Below, piece after piece: positions 1 to 7,992 of a DNA stretch of 9,860 bases (position 1 is its first letter; the number at the start of each line of letters is the position of its first letter). The stretch is from Bifidobacterium breve (lineage in GTDB: Bacteria > Actinomycetota > Actinomycetes > UBA12327): positions 1 through 9,860 of the forward strand of contig CALQPL010000021.1 in NCBI GenBank assembly GCA_943332445.1. The letters are read 5' to 3'. The position numbers were made by a program, and so were the translations under genes. The notes under the pieces were generated by a model. It did not search any database, had not been told where the DNA came from, and saw only the letters and a list, made by a program, of their open reading frames with translations.

Positions 1-728
1 ACATCGGATAGGTAGCCAGCCCGTTCCGGCGCACGTTCATCGACCAGTTCCTTGATCTCGTCAAACATTTTCGGCTTCAAGGTCGCAAACGCGAGGTCTT
101 CCAATTCCCACTTAATGGCGTTCATGCCGAGCCGGTGAGCCAACGGAGCATAAATTTCTAGTGTTTCTTGGGCCTTCGCCTCCTGGCGATCAGGATTGAG
201 GACACTCAGCGTGCGCATGTTGTGCAAGCGGTCGGCCAACTTGATGACCAAGACTCGAATATCGCGTGCCATCGCCACAATCATCTTGCGCACGGTCTCG
301 GCCTGGGCGGCGTTGCCGTATTTGAGCTTGTCGAGCTTGGTTACTCCGTCAACGAGTTCGGCCACTTCATCGCCGAAGGTTTCACGCAATTCCTCCAGCG
401 AATACGACGTGTCTTCTACCGTGTCGTGGAGCAACGCAGCGACCAACACCGGAACGGGCATCCCCAGATCCGCCAAGATCTCGGTCACCTCAACCGGGTG
501 CGTGATGTAGGCCTCGCCGGATTTGCGCATTTGACCGCGATGGCTGACCTCAGCGATATCAAAGGCCAACTGCAGGTCACGTTGATCCGCTTTGGGGTGA
601 TGCTCGCGCAATGATCGCGAGACGCCCTCAAGTTCAGGGGAAGTCACACCTAGTCGACCTCGACGGGTCAGCCGGGTCAGGCGCGAAGATGATTCAGCAA
701 CGGGCGCAACAACGGAGTCTTCAGCCAT
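1..728 (-). CDS. rel: Bifunctional (p)ppGpp synthetase/hydrolase (RelA/SpoT family), N-terminal part
   Basis: This is the 5' part (242 codons) of a long RSH enzyme that makes and degrades the alarmone (p)ppGpp in the stringent response; the rest lies beyond the window edge. The visible part is the N-terminal HD hydrolase domain. The conserved metal ligands of the family can be placed: His77 in YITHP, His101-Asp102 in the HDTVED motif (101-106), and Asp166 in [12 protein letters not shown] (163-174). [11 protein letters not shown] (191-201) and [10 protein letters not shown] (205-214) follow, as in Rel proteins. An intact HD motif means hydrolase activity is likely, so the protein is a bifunctional Rel rather than a synthetase-only RelA. 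The synthetase, TGS and ACT domains cannot be seen. The ATG is preceded by GGAGG at 5-6 nt spacing. The first ~45 residues are poorly conserved. It follows secF after 67 nt with no clear terminator. In many actinobacteria apt sits between these two genes; here it does not. Confidence 0.95.
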   Translation of the reverse strand, partial: MAEDSVVAPVAESSSRLTRLTRRGRLGVTSPELEGVSRSLREHHPKADQRDLQLAFDIAEVSHRGQMRKSGEAYITHPVEVTEILADLGMPVPVLVAALLHDTVEDTSYSLEELRETFGDEVAELVDGVTKLDKLKYGNAAQAETVRKMIVAMARDIRVLVIKLADRLHNMRTLSVLNPDRQEAKAQETLEIYAPLAHRLGMNAIKWELEDLAFATLKPKMFDEIKELVDERAPERAGYLSD

Positions 729-795
729 TGCCACCTCCGTTTACTGCGTGCCTTCACTCAGTGTAGGAGAAGATCAAACCAACGGCGACCAGCAA

Positions 796-1899
796 CTAGC
801 GACGCTTGCCCTTGTTCTTCTTTGAGGGCTGTTGCCGCTTGGCCGGTGACGTCGATGAAACGCCGGCTGATGCCGTCACTTCAACGCTCTCATCGGTACT
901 GGCGGCAGCTGAGGCCTTCTTCGACGACTTCGAGCCACCCGATTGACGCTGCTCCACACGACGAACCAGTGACTTCATCTCTGGCTCACGTTCCTTCAAG
1001 TCAGCCAAGATCGGAGTGGCGATAAAGATCGAGCTGTACGTACCAGCGGCGATTCCGACAAAGAGGGCGACACCCAATTCCTGCAGCGTGCCAGCACCCA
1101 GGAGTCCCACGGCACCGATCAAGATGGCCAGTACGGGCAGCAATGCCACCAGCGAGGTGTTGATCGAGCGCACCAAGGTTTGGTTAACGGCGAGGTTGGC
1201 TGCTTGGCTGTAGGTCATGCGGCCACTGCCCACGATGCCAGCGGTGTTCTCGCGCACCTTGTCGAATACCACGACCGTGTCGTACAGCGAGTAACCCAAA
1301 ATGGTCAAAATACCGATGACGGTAGCCGGGGTGACCTCGATGCCAAGAATTGAGTAGACACCGATCGTGAGCAAGACGTCGTGAACCAGCGCAACCAGCG
1401 CTGCCATGGCCATCTTGAACTCAAAGTAAATCGTCAAGAAGATCACCACGAGGACCAGGAAGATCAGCAAACCGGTGACGGCCTTCTTGGTGATCTCTGA
1501 ACCCCACGAAGGTCCGACGAATTGGACACCAACGGTGTCTTCCTTCACATCAAGGGACTTCGCCAGCGCCGACGCAACCTTATTGCGCTCAGCTTCGGTC
1601 AAGGCTTCGGTTTGGATGCGGAACCTATCGTTATTGACTCGCTGAACGACGGCCTCTTTTGCTCCCGCACCATTGACAGTCGTTCGAACCTGGTCGACGG
1701 TCCCGTCGGTGGCCTGCACCGTGAACACGGTTCCTCCGGTGAATTCCACGCCGAAGTTCAAACCCTTCACAGCCAAGCTCAGACCGCAAATGATCACGAG
1801 CAAGCCACTGATGGCATACCAGCGACGCCGACGTGCGATGAAGTCAAACTGAACCTGACCGCGATACAGGTTGTTACCCAAATCTCCAATGCGCGACAT
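796..1899 (-). CDS. secF: Protein translocase subunit SecF
   Basis: SecF is the partner of SecD. Together they use the proton gradient to help SecYEG complete protein export from the outer side of the membrane. The 367-residue protein has a first membrane segment at about 28-45, the SecF signature FTGGT (53-57), a periplasmic-type domain (about 58-135), and five further membrane segments from about 140 to 300. The motifs GYSLYDTVVVFDKVRE (202-217) and NQTLVRSINTS (239-249) are typical of SecF. The cytoplasmic tail after about 303 is longer than in proteobacterial SecF, Ser/Ala-rich, and ends in a strongly basic stretch (KKNKGKRR); such tails are common in actinobacterial SecF. The ATG overlaps the secD stop by 1 nt (TGATG) and has GAGGAG as Shine-Dalgarno inside the secD 3' end, which suggests coupled synthesis of the two subunits. 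Confidence 0.96.
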   Translation of the reverse strand: MSRIGDLGNNLYRGQVQFDFIARRRRWYAISGLLVIICGLSLAVKGLNFGVEFTGGTVFTVQATDGTVDQVRTTVNGAGAKEAVVQRVNNDRFRIQTEALTEAERNKVASALAKSLDVKEDTVGVQFVGPSWGSEITKKAVTGLLIFLVLVVIFLTIYFEFKMAMAALVALVHDVLLTIGVYSILGIEVTPATVIGILTILGYSLYDTVVVFDKVRENTAGIVGSGRMTYSQAANLAVNQTLVRSINTSLVALLPVLAILIGAVGLLGAGTLQELGVALFVGIAAGTYSSIFIATPILADLKEREPEMKSLVRRVEQRQSGGSKSSKKASAAASTDESVEVTASAGVSSTSPAKRQQPSKKNKGKRR

Positions 1900-3461
1900 C
1901 AGGACTCCTCAGAGGTGGCGGTAGCAGTGACCTTCGTGTTCTCGACTTGGGCCGAGGCAGCACCTAAGCGGACCGGATCGACCCCCGAGAACCGTCCCCC
2001 ACGGGCAAAGAAGGACTTGTTAACCAAAATGGCAATGAGCGGTCGGGTAAAGAAGAACACGACGACGATGTCAATGATGGTGGTCAACCCGAGAACGAAA
2101 GCGAAGCCTCGAACGTTTCCAACCGAGACGAAGTACAAGACGCCGGCGGCTAGAAGTGACACAAAGTCCGCAGCCAAGATCGTTCGACGGGCCCGAAGCC
2201 AACCAGACTCAGCAGCAACGCGGAGCGACTTGTTGTCTCGCACCTCGTCACGAATGCGTTCGAAGTACACGATGAACGAGTCGGCCGTAATACCGATAGC
2301 GACGATGGCACCAGCCACACCCGCCAACGTCAAGGTGAAGCCGATCGTGCGGCCCAACAAGACAAACGAAACGTAGGTCAGGTAAGCAGCGACCAAAAGG
2401 CTGGCAACCGATACCAATCCAAGGGCCCGGTAGTAAACCAACAGATAGAGGATCACCAAGAGCAGACCCAGGCCACCGGCGATCAGTCCGGCAGTGAGCT
2501 GGTCAGCACCCAACGTGGCAGACACCGAGTTGATCTCAGCGATGTCAAAAGCGACGGGCAGGGCACCGAACTTCAGCACGTTGGCCAAGTCTTGGGCGCT
2601 TTGTTGGGTGAAGTTGCCCGAAATCTCCGCCTGCCCACCGGTAATTGCTTCATTTACCGCTGGTGCGGAAACCACGAGACCGTCTAGGACGATGGCGAAT
2701 TGGTTCTGCGGAGTCGTCTTTCCGACCAGAGCCTGAGTTGTTTCAGCAAAGGCCCTCGTCCCCTTACCGTCAAATTCCAGGTTCACGATCCACTCGCCGA
2801 CACCCTGTGAACGCAAGGTCGCTGAGGCGTCCTTAATGGTTTCACCCTGAACGGCTGTCTTGTCCAGCGTGTACTTGGCATCACCAGATTGCGAACACGT
2901 GACGAGGAATTGCTTGGGGTCATCAGGCTTGGTGCTTACACGCTTCTTGTCGTCGGTGCAGTCAAGGGCGGCAAACTGGGCCTCAAGCGCTGGGTTAAAC
3001 GTGGGCGACTGAATGGGCAGGGGCTTGGACTTAACGGCCTTGCCCTTGACCTTGATCGGCGTACCGGCTGTTTCTTGAATAACAGGACGGAAGTTCAGTT
3101 GTGCGGTTTGACCGACAAGGTCAACGATGCGCTTTTGCGTCACACCCGGGATAGACACCACAACGATGGAGTTAGCGCCACTGCCTTGCGTGGTGACCTC
3201 AGCTTCGGCCACGCCCAAACTGTTCACACGTTGGCGAATGATGGCCACGGCCTGATTGATCTGGTCCTCAGTGATGTCACCTTGCCCCACTTGTGGCTTG
3301 AGCGTGACTGAGGTGCCACCACGCAGGTCAAGACCGAGGTTGGGGGTAATCGACGCATTCGCGAAAGGCCACAGCAACCACACGGCATGCGCGAGCAAAA
3401 TCGCGATCAAAATGCCAAGGGTCCGGGCTGGGCGGTATGCAGAGGCAGCCACGCTCGCCAT
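1899..3461 (-). CDS. secD: Protein translocase subunit SecD
   Basis: SecD is the larger subunit of the SecDF export motor. The 520-residue protein has a first membrane segment at about 13-33, the signature NLGLDLRGGT (41-50), and a large outer P1 domain (about 51-315) with GEWIVNLEFDGKG and ITGGQAEISGNF. Five more membrane segments follow between about 322 and 480, with the conserved GVAGAIVAIGITADSFIVYF block (381-400) that carries the proton-path Asp394. The only two cysteines (168 and 189) lie in an insertion in the outer domain. The listed ATG has AAGG directly against it, which is too close for a Shine-Dalgarno. A GTG at 3452 (codon 4) has AAGGA at 8-nt spacing and could be the real start, giving 517 residues; the protein's identity is not affected. 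yajC, which often precedes secD, is absent. Confidence 0.95.
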   Translation of the reverse strand: MASVAASAYRPARTLGILIAILLAHAVWLLWPFANASITPNLGLDLRGGTSVTLKPQVGQGDITEDQINQAVAIIRQRVNSLGVAEAEVTTQGSGANSIVVVSIPGVTQKRIVDLVGQTAQLNFRPVIQETAGTPIKVKGKAVKSKPLPIQSPTFNPALEAQFAALDCTDDKKRVSTKPDDPKQFLVTCSQSGDAKYTLDKTAVQGETIKDASATLRSQGVGEWIVNLEFDGKGTRAFAETTQALVGKTTPQNQFAIVLDGLVVSAPAVNEAITGGQAEISGNFTQQSAQDLANVLKFGALPVAFDIAEINSVSATLGADQLTAGLIAGGLGLLLVILYLLVYYRALGLVSVASLLVAAYLTYVSFVLLGRTIGFTLTLAGVAGAIVAIGITADSFIVYFERIRDEVRDNKSLRVAAESGWLRARRTILAADFVSLLAAGVLYFVSVGNVRGFAFVLGLTTIIDIVVVFFFTRPLIAILVNKSFFARGGRFSGVDPVRLGAASAQVENTKVTATATSEES

Positions 3462-3477
3462 CCTTACGGGGAACTTT

Positions 3478-3499
3478 CCCTAGCGCTCTTTGCGCAGGG
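3478..3499 (-). promoter_or_regulatory. Stem-loop in the secD leader
   Basis: On the minus strand the arms CCCTGCGC and GCGCTAGGG can pair as an 8-bp GC-rich stem with one bulged T and the loop AAAGA. It lies in the 97-nt gap between ruvB and secD, ending 16 nt before the secD ATG. No T-run follows, so it is not a standard intrinsic terminator. It may be a leader structure controlling secD expression or an mRNA end or processing signal. No function is known to me, and a chance hairpin in GC-rich DNA is possible. Confidence 0.4.
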
Positions 3500-3558
3500 G
3501 GTAAGCAAGTATCGCGGACAACCCTACGGCTGGGTAGCAGAAGGTCCGGTTCGGCGCG

Positions 3559-4584
3559 TCACCGTGGCGCAAAAAGTCCCAAATCAGGGCTAGGCGGGGT
3601 CTTGCCCAAGTGAAGCCAGGCTGCCGGAGTGGCCACTCGACCCCGTGGGGTGCGGGCCAACAGGCCGGCCCGGACCAGGAACGGCTCCGCCACCTCCTCG
3701 ACAGTTTCACGTTCTTCGCCAACGGCAACCGCCAATGTGGACAGCCCCACGGGGCCGCCACCGAATGAATCCACCAAAGCCGACAGAACCGATCGGTCCA
3801 ATCGATCCAGACCCAACGCATCGACCTCGAACAATTCCAACGCGCCTTGAGCGCAGGCAAGGTCAATACGTGAAGCCTTGTTGACTTGCGCAAAATCGCG
3901 AACGCGACGCAAGAGTCGGTTAGCGATACGCGGTGTGCCGCGACTGCGCAGCGAAATCTCGTTAACCGCATCAGGGTCGATGGCCACATCAAGTAGTCCC
4001 GCAGAACGAATCACGATGCGCGCCAATTCTTCTGGTTCATAAAAATCAAGCTGCGCAGTGAACCCAAAACGATCGCGCAACGGCGCAGGAAGTAATCCAG
4101 ATCGCGTTGTCGCACCGATCAAAGTAAAGCGCGGCACATCAAGCGGGATGGAAGTTGAACCCGGTCCTTTGCCCACCACGATGTCAACACGAAAATCCTC
4201 CATCGCCATGTACAGCATTTCTTCGGCGGTGCGAGCCATGCGGTGAATCTCGTCGACAAACAGCACTTCGCCTTCGCGAATATCGGACAGCAGGGCGGCC
4301 AAATCCCCCGCGTGCTGCAAGGCCGGCCCGCTGGTCAGGCGCAGCGGCATGCCCATCTCCTGGGCCACGATCATGGCCAGTGTGGTCTTGCCTAGCCCAG
4401 GTGGACCGGCAAACAACACGTGGTCCGCTGAGGTTCCACGCGCCATTGCGGCTTGCAGAACCAAACCCAATTGATCGCGCACACGCTGTTGTCCAACAAA
4501 ATCGTCCAGGCTGCGTGGTCGCAACGCGGACTCTGCGGCCCGCTCGATGGGGTCAGCCTCTGCGGTGACGAACTCTTCACTCAT
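3559..4584 (-). CDS. ruvB: Holliday junction branch migration ATPase RuvB
   Basis: RuvB is the hexameric AAA+ motor that, with RuvA, drives branch migration of Holliday junctions during recombinational repair. The 341-residue length is usual. Visible motifs in order are the N-terminal [12 protein letters not shown] (21-31), Walker [10 protein letters not shown] (60-68), Walker [11 protein letters not shown] (107-116), sensor 1 [10 protein letters not shown] (154-163), the arginine-finger region LRDRFGF (169-175), sensor 2 [16 protein letters not shown] (215-230), and the C-terminal winged-helix domain with the conserved [11 protein letters not shown] block (275-285) and RTPRGRVAT (311-319). 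No key residue is missing. Its ATG overlaps the ruvA stop in an ATGA, so ruvA and ruvB are probably translated together. The 3' end is followed by the 97-nt gap before secD, with no T-tract terminator. Confidence 0.98.
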   Translation of the reverse strand: MSEEFVTAEADPIERAAESALRPRSLDDFVGQQRVRDQLGLVLQAAMARGTSADHVLFAGPPGLGKTTLAMIVAQEMGMPLRLTSGPALQHAGDLAALLSDIREGEVLFVDEIHRMARTAEEMLYMAMEDFRVDIVVGKGPGSTSIPLDVPRFTLIGATTRSGLLPAPLRDRFGFTAQLDFYEPEELARIVIRSAGLLDVAIDPDAVNEISLRSRGTPRIANRLLRRVRDFAQVNKASRIDLACAQGALELFEVDALGLDRLDRSVLSALVDSFGGGPVGLSTLAVAVGEERETVEEVAEPFLVRAGLLARTPRGRVATPAAWLHLGKTPPSPDLGLFAPR

Positions 4585-5168
4585 GTTCGCTTCAACTCCT
4601 GCAAAGCAGAGCGCAACAATTCGGGGATCTCCACGTCCACTGGTGTGGCACGTCGAGCCGACTCAACCGCTGCTCGCGCGTCCTTGGTATTCCATCCCAG
4701 GCCGATCAATGCGTCGACCACTTGGTCATCGCTAGAAGCGGAGACTTTGACCGCCGAACCTTCGAGCGATGGGCCCAACCGATCGCGCAGTTCAACCACA
4801 ATCTTTTCCGCGCCCTTTTTGCCAATGCCGGGAACCGCGGTGAGCGCGGGATAGTCCGACGTAGAAATCGCGTGCCGCAACTGATCGGGTGAATACACCG
4901 CCAGCATGGCCAGAGCCAACCGTGGCCCCACACCACTGGCGGTCATCAAGATCTCGAAAGTGCGTCGTTCGTCCGAGGAGGAAAAGCCATACAGGGTAAG
5001 GGAATCCTCGCGAACGATCATCGTGGTGTGCAGGCAGACAGGCGTTCCTACGCGCAGTTCGGCCAACGTCGTAGGCGTGCAGTAGGTCAAGATCCCCACG
5101 CCACCGACTTCGACGACGGCCGAATCCAAGCGAAGGTCGGCGACCAATCCAGAGACAGTGGCGATCAT
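4581..5168 (-). CDS. ruvA: Holliday junction DNA-binding protein RuvA
   Basis: RuvA binds the four-way junction as a tetramer and loads RuvB. The start is the ATG at 5168, giving MIATVSG, the usual RuvA N-terminus, and 195 residues; the reading frame extends further upstream, but that part would lie inside ruvC. Domain I is the N-terminal OB fold (1-62), with the acidic-pin region around [10 protein letters not shown] (53-62). Domain II has two helix-hairpin-helix motifs, SGVGPRLAL (78-86) and [12 protein letters not shown] (112-123). A flexible linker (about 135-147) leads to domain III (about 148-195, [13 protein letters not shown]...), which contacts RuvB. The start overlaps the ruvC stop and the stop overlaps the ruvB start, both as ATGA. 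Confidence 0.97.
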   Translation of the reverse strand: MIATVSGLVADLRLDSAVVEVGGVGILTYCTPTTLAELRVGTPVCLHTTMIVREDSLTLYGFSSSDERRTFEILMTASGVGPRLALAMLAVYSPDQLRHAISTSDYPALTAVPGIGKKGAEKIVVELRDRLGPSLEGSAVKVSASSDDQVVDALIGLGWNTKDARAAVESARRATPVDVEIPELLRSALQELKRT

Positions 5169-5686
5169 CGGGTGGCCGCCTGTCGAGCAACAGCTGCTTG
5201 CAAGCGGTCTTGTGCCGGACCTCGCCACAAGTGGCAAATGGCCAGAGCTAACGCGTCGGCTGCATCTGCGGGCTTGGGTGGCGCATCAAGGCGCAACAAC
5301 CGAGCAACCATCGTTCCCACTTGTGCTTTGTTTGCACGTCCCGAACCAGACACCGCGGCTTTGACTTCCGTCGGTGTATGTAGCGCCACGGGAATCCCTG
5401 CTTGAGCGGCTGCCAGCAGTGCGACTGCTGCCGCTTGAGCGGTGCCCATCACTGTGCTGACGTTGTGTTGACTAAACACACGCTCAACGGCAATGGCATC
5501 GGGTTGGTGTCGATCAATCCACTCGGTGAGTTCGTTGGACACGATCAGGAGACGTTGCTCAAGCGGCAAAGCGGCCTCGGTAGTGATCACACCCACGTCG
5601 ATGAGTTCCAGCGCGCGACCAGCCCCGCCATCGACCACGCCGACACCGCAGCGGGTCAGGCCAGGATCTACGCCTAGGACGCGCAC
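5165..5686 (-). CDS. ruvC: Crossover junction endodeoxyribonuclease RuvC
   Basis: RuvC is the dimeric resolvase that cuts Holliday junctions processed by RuvAB. From the GTG at 5686 the protein has 173 residues and begins [14 protein letters not shown], the form usual in actinobacteria. The four catalytic acidic residues of the RNase H-like fold are present: Asp7, Glu68 (in AIAVERV), Asp141 and Asp144 (in DAADALALA). [12 protein letters not shown] (103-114) and the [16 protein letters not shown] block (70-85) are also typical. The GTG was chosen because GAGGGG lies 5 nt upstream. The in-frame ATG at 5701 would put the start right beside the SOS box without a Shine-Dalgarno, and the longer open frame runs into yebC. 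The LexA box at 5703-5716 indicates DNA-damage induction of ruvCAB. Confidence 0.96.
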   Translation of the reverse strand: MRVLGVDPGLTRCGVGVVDGGAGRALELIDVGVITTEAALPLEQRLLIVSNELTEWIDRHQPDAIAVERVFSQHNVSTVMGTAQAAAVALLAAAQAGIPVALHTPTEVKAAVSGSGRANKAQVGTMVARLLRLDAPPKPADAADALALAICHLWRGPAQDRLQAAVARQAATR

Positions 5687-5691
5687 GATTG

Positions 5692-5697
5692 CCCCTC
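5692..5697 (-). promoter_or_regulatory. Ribosome binding site deciding the ruvC GTG start
   Basis: GAGGGG on the minus strand is spaced 5 nt from the GTG at 5684-5686. It supports that codon over the ATG at 5699-5701, which has the SOS box where its Shine-Dalgarno would be. Confidence 0.75.
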
Positions 5698-5702
5698 TCA
5701 TC

Positions 5703-5716
5703 CGAACATGTGTTCG
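5703..5716. promoter_or_regulatory. SOS box (LexA operator) upstream of ruvC
   Basis: The 14-nt sequence is CGAAC-ATGT-GTTCG, a perfect match to the Gram-positive and actinobacterial LexA operator CGAAC-N4-GTTCG. It sits in the 37-nt gap between yebC and ruvC, 16 nt before the ruvC GTG. LexA bound here would block transcription of ruvC-ruvA-ruvB until DNA damage triggers its cleavage. Known mycobacterial and Bacillus ruv genes belong to the SOS regulon, so position and motif agree. I could not identify a convincing -35/-10 pair; the core promoter probably overlaps the yebC 3' end (TAACCT at 5721-5726 is a weak -10 candidate). Confidence 0.9.
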
Positions 5717-5723
5717 TATGAGG

Positions 5724-6476
5724 TTAGCCTGCCACGGCCTCCAGGACCTCATCCGACACGTCAAAGTTCGCCCAGACGTTTTGGACGTCGTCGCTTTCTT
5801 CCAGGGCGTCAATCAGGCGGAAGATCTGCCTGGCCCCATCCTCATCGAGCTCAATGTTGACCGAAGCCAAGAAGGTCGGGTCAGCCGAGTCATAGTCAAT
5901 TCCAGCGTCCACCAGGGCGGTGCGCACAGCCACCAGGTCCGTCGCCTCAGAAATGACCTCGAACTGCTCCCCTAGGTCAATGACTTCCTCAGCGCCAGCA
6001 TCCAGAACCGCCATCAGTACATCGTCTTCGCTCAGCTCGCCCTTGGGCACGATGACCACGCCCTTGCGGTTGAACATGTAGGACACCGATCCAGGGTCAG
6101 CCATGGATCCACCATTGCGGGTCATGGCAACGCGCACGTCAGAGGCGGCGCGGTTGCGGTTGTCGGTCAAACATTCAATAAGTACAGCCACACCGTTGGG
6201 TCCATAGCCTTCGTACATGATGGTTTGCCAGTCGGCACCACCGGCTTCGACTCCTGAGCCGCGCTTGAGTGCACGCTCGATGTTGTCGTTAGGAACCGAA
6301 CTCTTCTTGGCCTTTTGAACGGCATCAAAGAGCGTGGGGTTGCCGGCGATATCGGGTCCACCTACGCGAGCAGCGACCTCAATGTTCTTGATCAGCTTGG
6401 CGAACAACTTGGCACGCTTGGCGTCAACGACCGCCTTCTTGTGCTTGGTTGTCGCCCATTTGGAGTGGCCGCTCAT
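5724..6476 (-). CDS. yebC: YebC/PmpR family (TACO1-like) protein
   Basis: This 250-residue protein is a full-length YebC. It opens with the family signature [14 protein letters not shown], followed by [19 protein letters not shown] (22-40), [17 protein letters not shown] (57-73), [19 protein letters not shown] (88-106), and [18 protein letters not shown] (118-135). The acidic C-terminal domain fits the three-domain YebC fold. The family was long annotated as a transcriptional regulator; more recent work supports a ribosome-associated role in translation of difficult (proline-rich) sequences, as for mitochondrial TACO1. Which role applies here cannot be read from the sequence. The ATG overlaps the pdxT stop (ATGA) and has AAAGGA 5 nt upstream. 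Adjacency to ruvCAB is found across many bacterial phyla. Confidence 0.95.
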   Translation of the reverse strand: MSGHSKWATTKHKKAVVDAKRAKLFAKLIKNIEVAARVGGPDIAGNPTLFDAVQKAKKSSVPNDNIERALKRGSGVEAGGADWQTIMYEGYGPNGVAVLIECLTDNRNRAASDVRVAMTRNGGSMADPGSVSYMFNRKGVVIVPKGELSEDDVLMAVLDAGAEEVIDLGEQFEVISEATDLVAVRTALVDAGIDYDSADPTFLASVNIELDEDGARQIFRLIDALEESDDVQNVWANFDVSDEVLEAVAG

Positions 6477-7075
6477 GGTGTTCCTTTCACCTTTTGTACA
6501 AACAACTCATGCAAGCGTGTATCGCTGGTCAGTTCGGGGTGAAAACTGCACACCATCACATTTCCCTGCGATGCAGCCACAATCCTACCCTCGGCTGGGC
6601 CTTCTGTGACCCTCGCGAGGACTTCCACCTCAGGACCTATTTCCTCAATCCATGGGGCCCGAATGAAGACCGCGTGCATGGGCGGGCCAGCAATTCCCGA
6701 AATTTCAAGTTCGGTTTCGAACGAATCCACCTGACGACCAAAAGCATTGCGCCGCACCGTGATGTCCATACCGCCAAAGGTGGGCTGATCGACTTCACCA
6801 TCAAGGACTCGATCGGCCAGCAAGATCATCCCGGCGCATGAACCAAAACAGGGCAATCCATCTTTGATCGCCGCACGCAAGGGTTCAAGTAATTCGAAGA
6901 TTCCCGCAAGCCGAGCGATGGTGGTGGACTCTCCCCCAGGAAGAACTAACCCATCAACGGACTGCAGTTCGTCAACGGTGCGCACTTCTTTCGTGCTGAC
7001 ACCTACCGCACGCAAAGCGTGAACGTGTTCGGCCACATCACCTTGGAGTGCAAGGACTCCAATAACTGGACTCAC
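6473..7075 (-). CDS. pdxT: Pyridoxal 5'-phosphate synthase glutaminase subunit PdxT
   Basis: PdxT hydrolyses glutamine and channels the ammonia to PdxS for PLP (vitamin B6) synthesis. The 200-residue protein is a class I glutamine amidotransferase. The N-terminus is [14 protein letters not shown], then the glutamine-binding PGGEST (46-51), the nucleophile Cys80 in [11 protein letters not shown] (78-88), and the triad completed by His179 and Glu181 in SFHPEL. The start is a GTG that overlaps the pdxS stop as GTGA. No good Shine-Dalgarno precedes it, so translation probably depends on ribosomes finishing pdxS. That would link production of the two subunits, which assemble as a 12:12 complex. 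Confidence 0.97.
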   Translation of the reverse strand: MSPVIGVLALQGDVAEHVHALRAVGVSTKEVRTVDELQSVDGLVLPGGESTTIARLAGIFELLEPLRAAIKDGLPCFGSCAGMILLADRVLDGEVDQPTFGGMDITVRRNAFGRQVDSFETELEISGIAGPPMHAVFIRAPWIEEIGPEVEVLARVTEGPAEGRIVAASQGNVMVCSFHPELTSDTRLHELFVQKVKGTP

Positions 7076-7974
7076 CAGCCGCGATCGGCGTAACGCTGGT
7101 CGGTGGGCAGGGTGGAAATGTTGATTCCCACCATGGCCTCTCCCAAACCGCGTGAAACCTTGGCAACCACGTCCGGGTCGTTAAAGAAGGTCGTGGCCTT
7201 AACAATGGCCTCAGCGCGCTTAACCGGATCGCCGGACTTGAAGATTCCCGAACCGACAAAGACACCTTGAGCGCCGAGCTGCATCATCATCGCTGCGTCG
7301 GCGGGAGTGGCGATGCCACCAGCGGTGAACAACACCACGGGCAATGCGCCCTTTTCGGCTACTTCACGAACAAGTTCAATCGGGGCGCGGTGGTTCTTGG
7401 CTGCCGCAAACAACTCAGCGTCATCCATCGTGCTCAGGCGACGAATATCGCTCAAAATCTGGCGCATGTGGCGCGTGGCCTCAACCACGTTTCCGGTGCC
7501 GGCCTCGCCCTTGGAGCGAATCATGGCTGCACCTTCACTGATGCGACGCAAAGCCTCGCCCAGATCCGTCGCACCACAGACGAAGGGAACAGTGAAGTTC
7601 CACTTGTTGATGTGGTTGTCCTCATCGGCAGGGGTCAAAACTTCGGATTCATCGATGTAATCCACGCCCAGCGATTGCAGCACTTGGGCCTCAGCAAAGT
7701 GGCCAATGCGTGCTTTGGCCATGACCGGGATCGAGACGGCGTCAATGATCGAGTCGATCATGTCCGGGTCTGACATGCGAGCTACGCCACCATCGCGACG
7801 AATGTCCGCGGGAACGCGCTCCAACGCCATCACTGCAACGGCGCCAGCGTCCTGAGCAATGCGAGCCTGCTGGGCGTCGATGACGTCCATGATGACGCCG
7901 CCCTTGAGCATGTCAGCCATGCCGCGCTTGACGCCGGTGGTGCCAGTGGTGGTTGATTCGTTGAGCTCAGACAC
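7072..7974 (-). CDS. pdxS: Pyridoxal 5'-phosphate synthase lyase subunit PdxS
   Basis: PdxS is the (beta-alpha)8 synthase that condenses ribose 5-phosphate, glyceraldehyde 3-phosphate and ammonia from PdxT into PLP, the DXP-independent route of vitamin B6 synthesis. The 300-residue length is normal. Catalytic residues correspond to the well-studied B. subtilis enzyme with an offset of 6: Asp30 (GGVIMD), Lys87 (VMAKARIGH) and Lys155 ([10 protein letters not shown]). The phosphate-binding [15 protein letters not shown] (216-230) and GVFVGSGIF (237-245) blocks are intact, and the C-terminus ends ADRGW, as often in actinobacteria. The start is a GTG with AAAGG 7 nt upstream (7982-7986). An 86-nt gap with a hairpin separates it from the upstream gene, so it probably begins a transcription unit with pdxT and yebC. 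Confidence 0.97.
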   Translation of the reverse strand: MSELNESTTTGTTGVKRGMADMLKGGVIMDVIDAQQARIAQDAGAVAVMALERVPADIRRDGGVARMSDPDMIDSIIDAVSIPVMAKARIGHFAEAQVLQSLGVDYIDESEVLTPADEDNHINKWNFTVPFVCGATDLGEALRRISEGAAMIRSKGEAGTGNVVEATRHMRQILSDIRRLSTMDDAELFAAAKNHRAPIELVREVAEKGALPVVLFTAGGIATPADAAMMMQLGAQGVFVGSGIFKSGDPVKRAEAIVKATTFFNDPDVVAKVSRGLGEAMVGINISTLPTDQRYADRGW

Positions 7975-7992
7975 AGGGAAACCTTTAACAGT

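Noticed and set aside
755..763. Small palindrome CACTCAGTG in the secF-rel gap
   Set aside because: Only 4 bp per arm around a single base, and no T-tract; too short to call an operator or terminator.
1723..1733. GAAC-ACG-GTTC as a second SOS box
   Set aside because: The spacer is 3 nt, not 4, and it lies in the middle of the secF coding region.
1522..2376. Long plus-strand open frame (284 codons) opposite secF and secD
   Set aside because: It lies antisense to two clearly recognised genes, crosses their junction, and its translation shows no recognisable domain. Long antisense frames are common in codon-biased DNA of this GC content.
3480..3992. Minus-strand open frame (170 codons) over the ruvB 3' end and the gap, considered as a yajC remnant
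   Set aside because: Most of it is an out-of-frame reading of ruvB. The short part in the gap has no proper membrane anchor followed by the charged region expected of YajC.
5169..5237. Longer N-terminal form of RuvA
   Set aside because: It would read through the ruvC 3' end out of frame; the MIATVSG start with the ATGA overlap fits the family.
5687..5812. Longer N-terminal forms of RuvC starting at 5701 or 5812
   Set aside because: The extensions would overlap the SOS box or the yebC coding end, lack a Shine-Dalgarno, and do not resemble RuvC N-termini.
7368..7377. GAAC-AA-GTTC as a LexA-like site
   Set aside because: The spacer is only 2 nt, and it lies inside the pdxS coding region.
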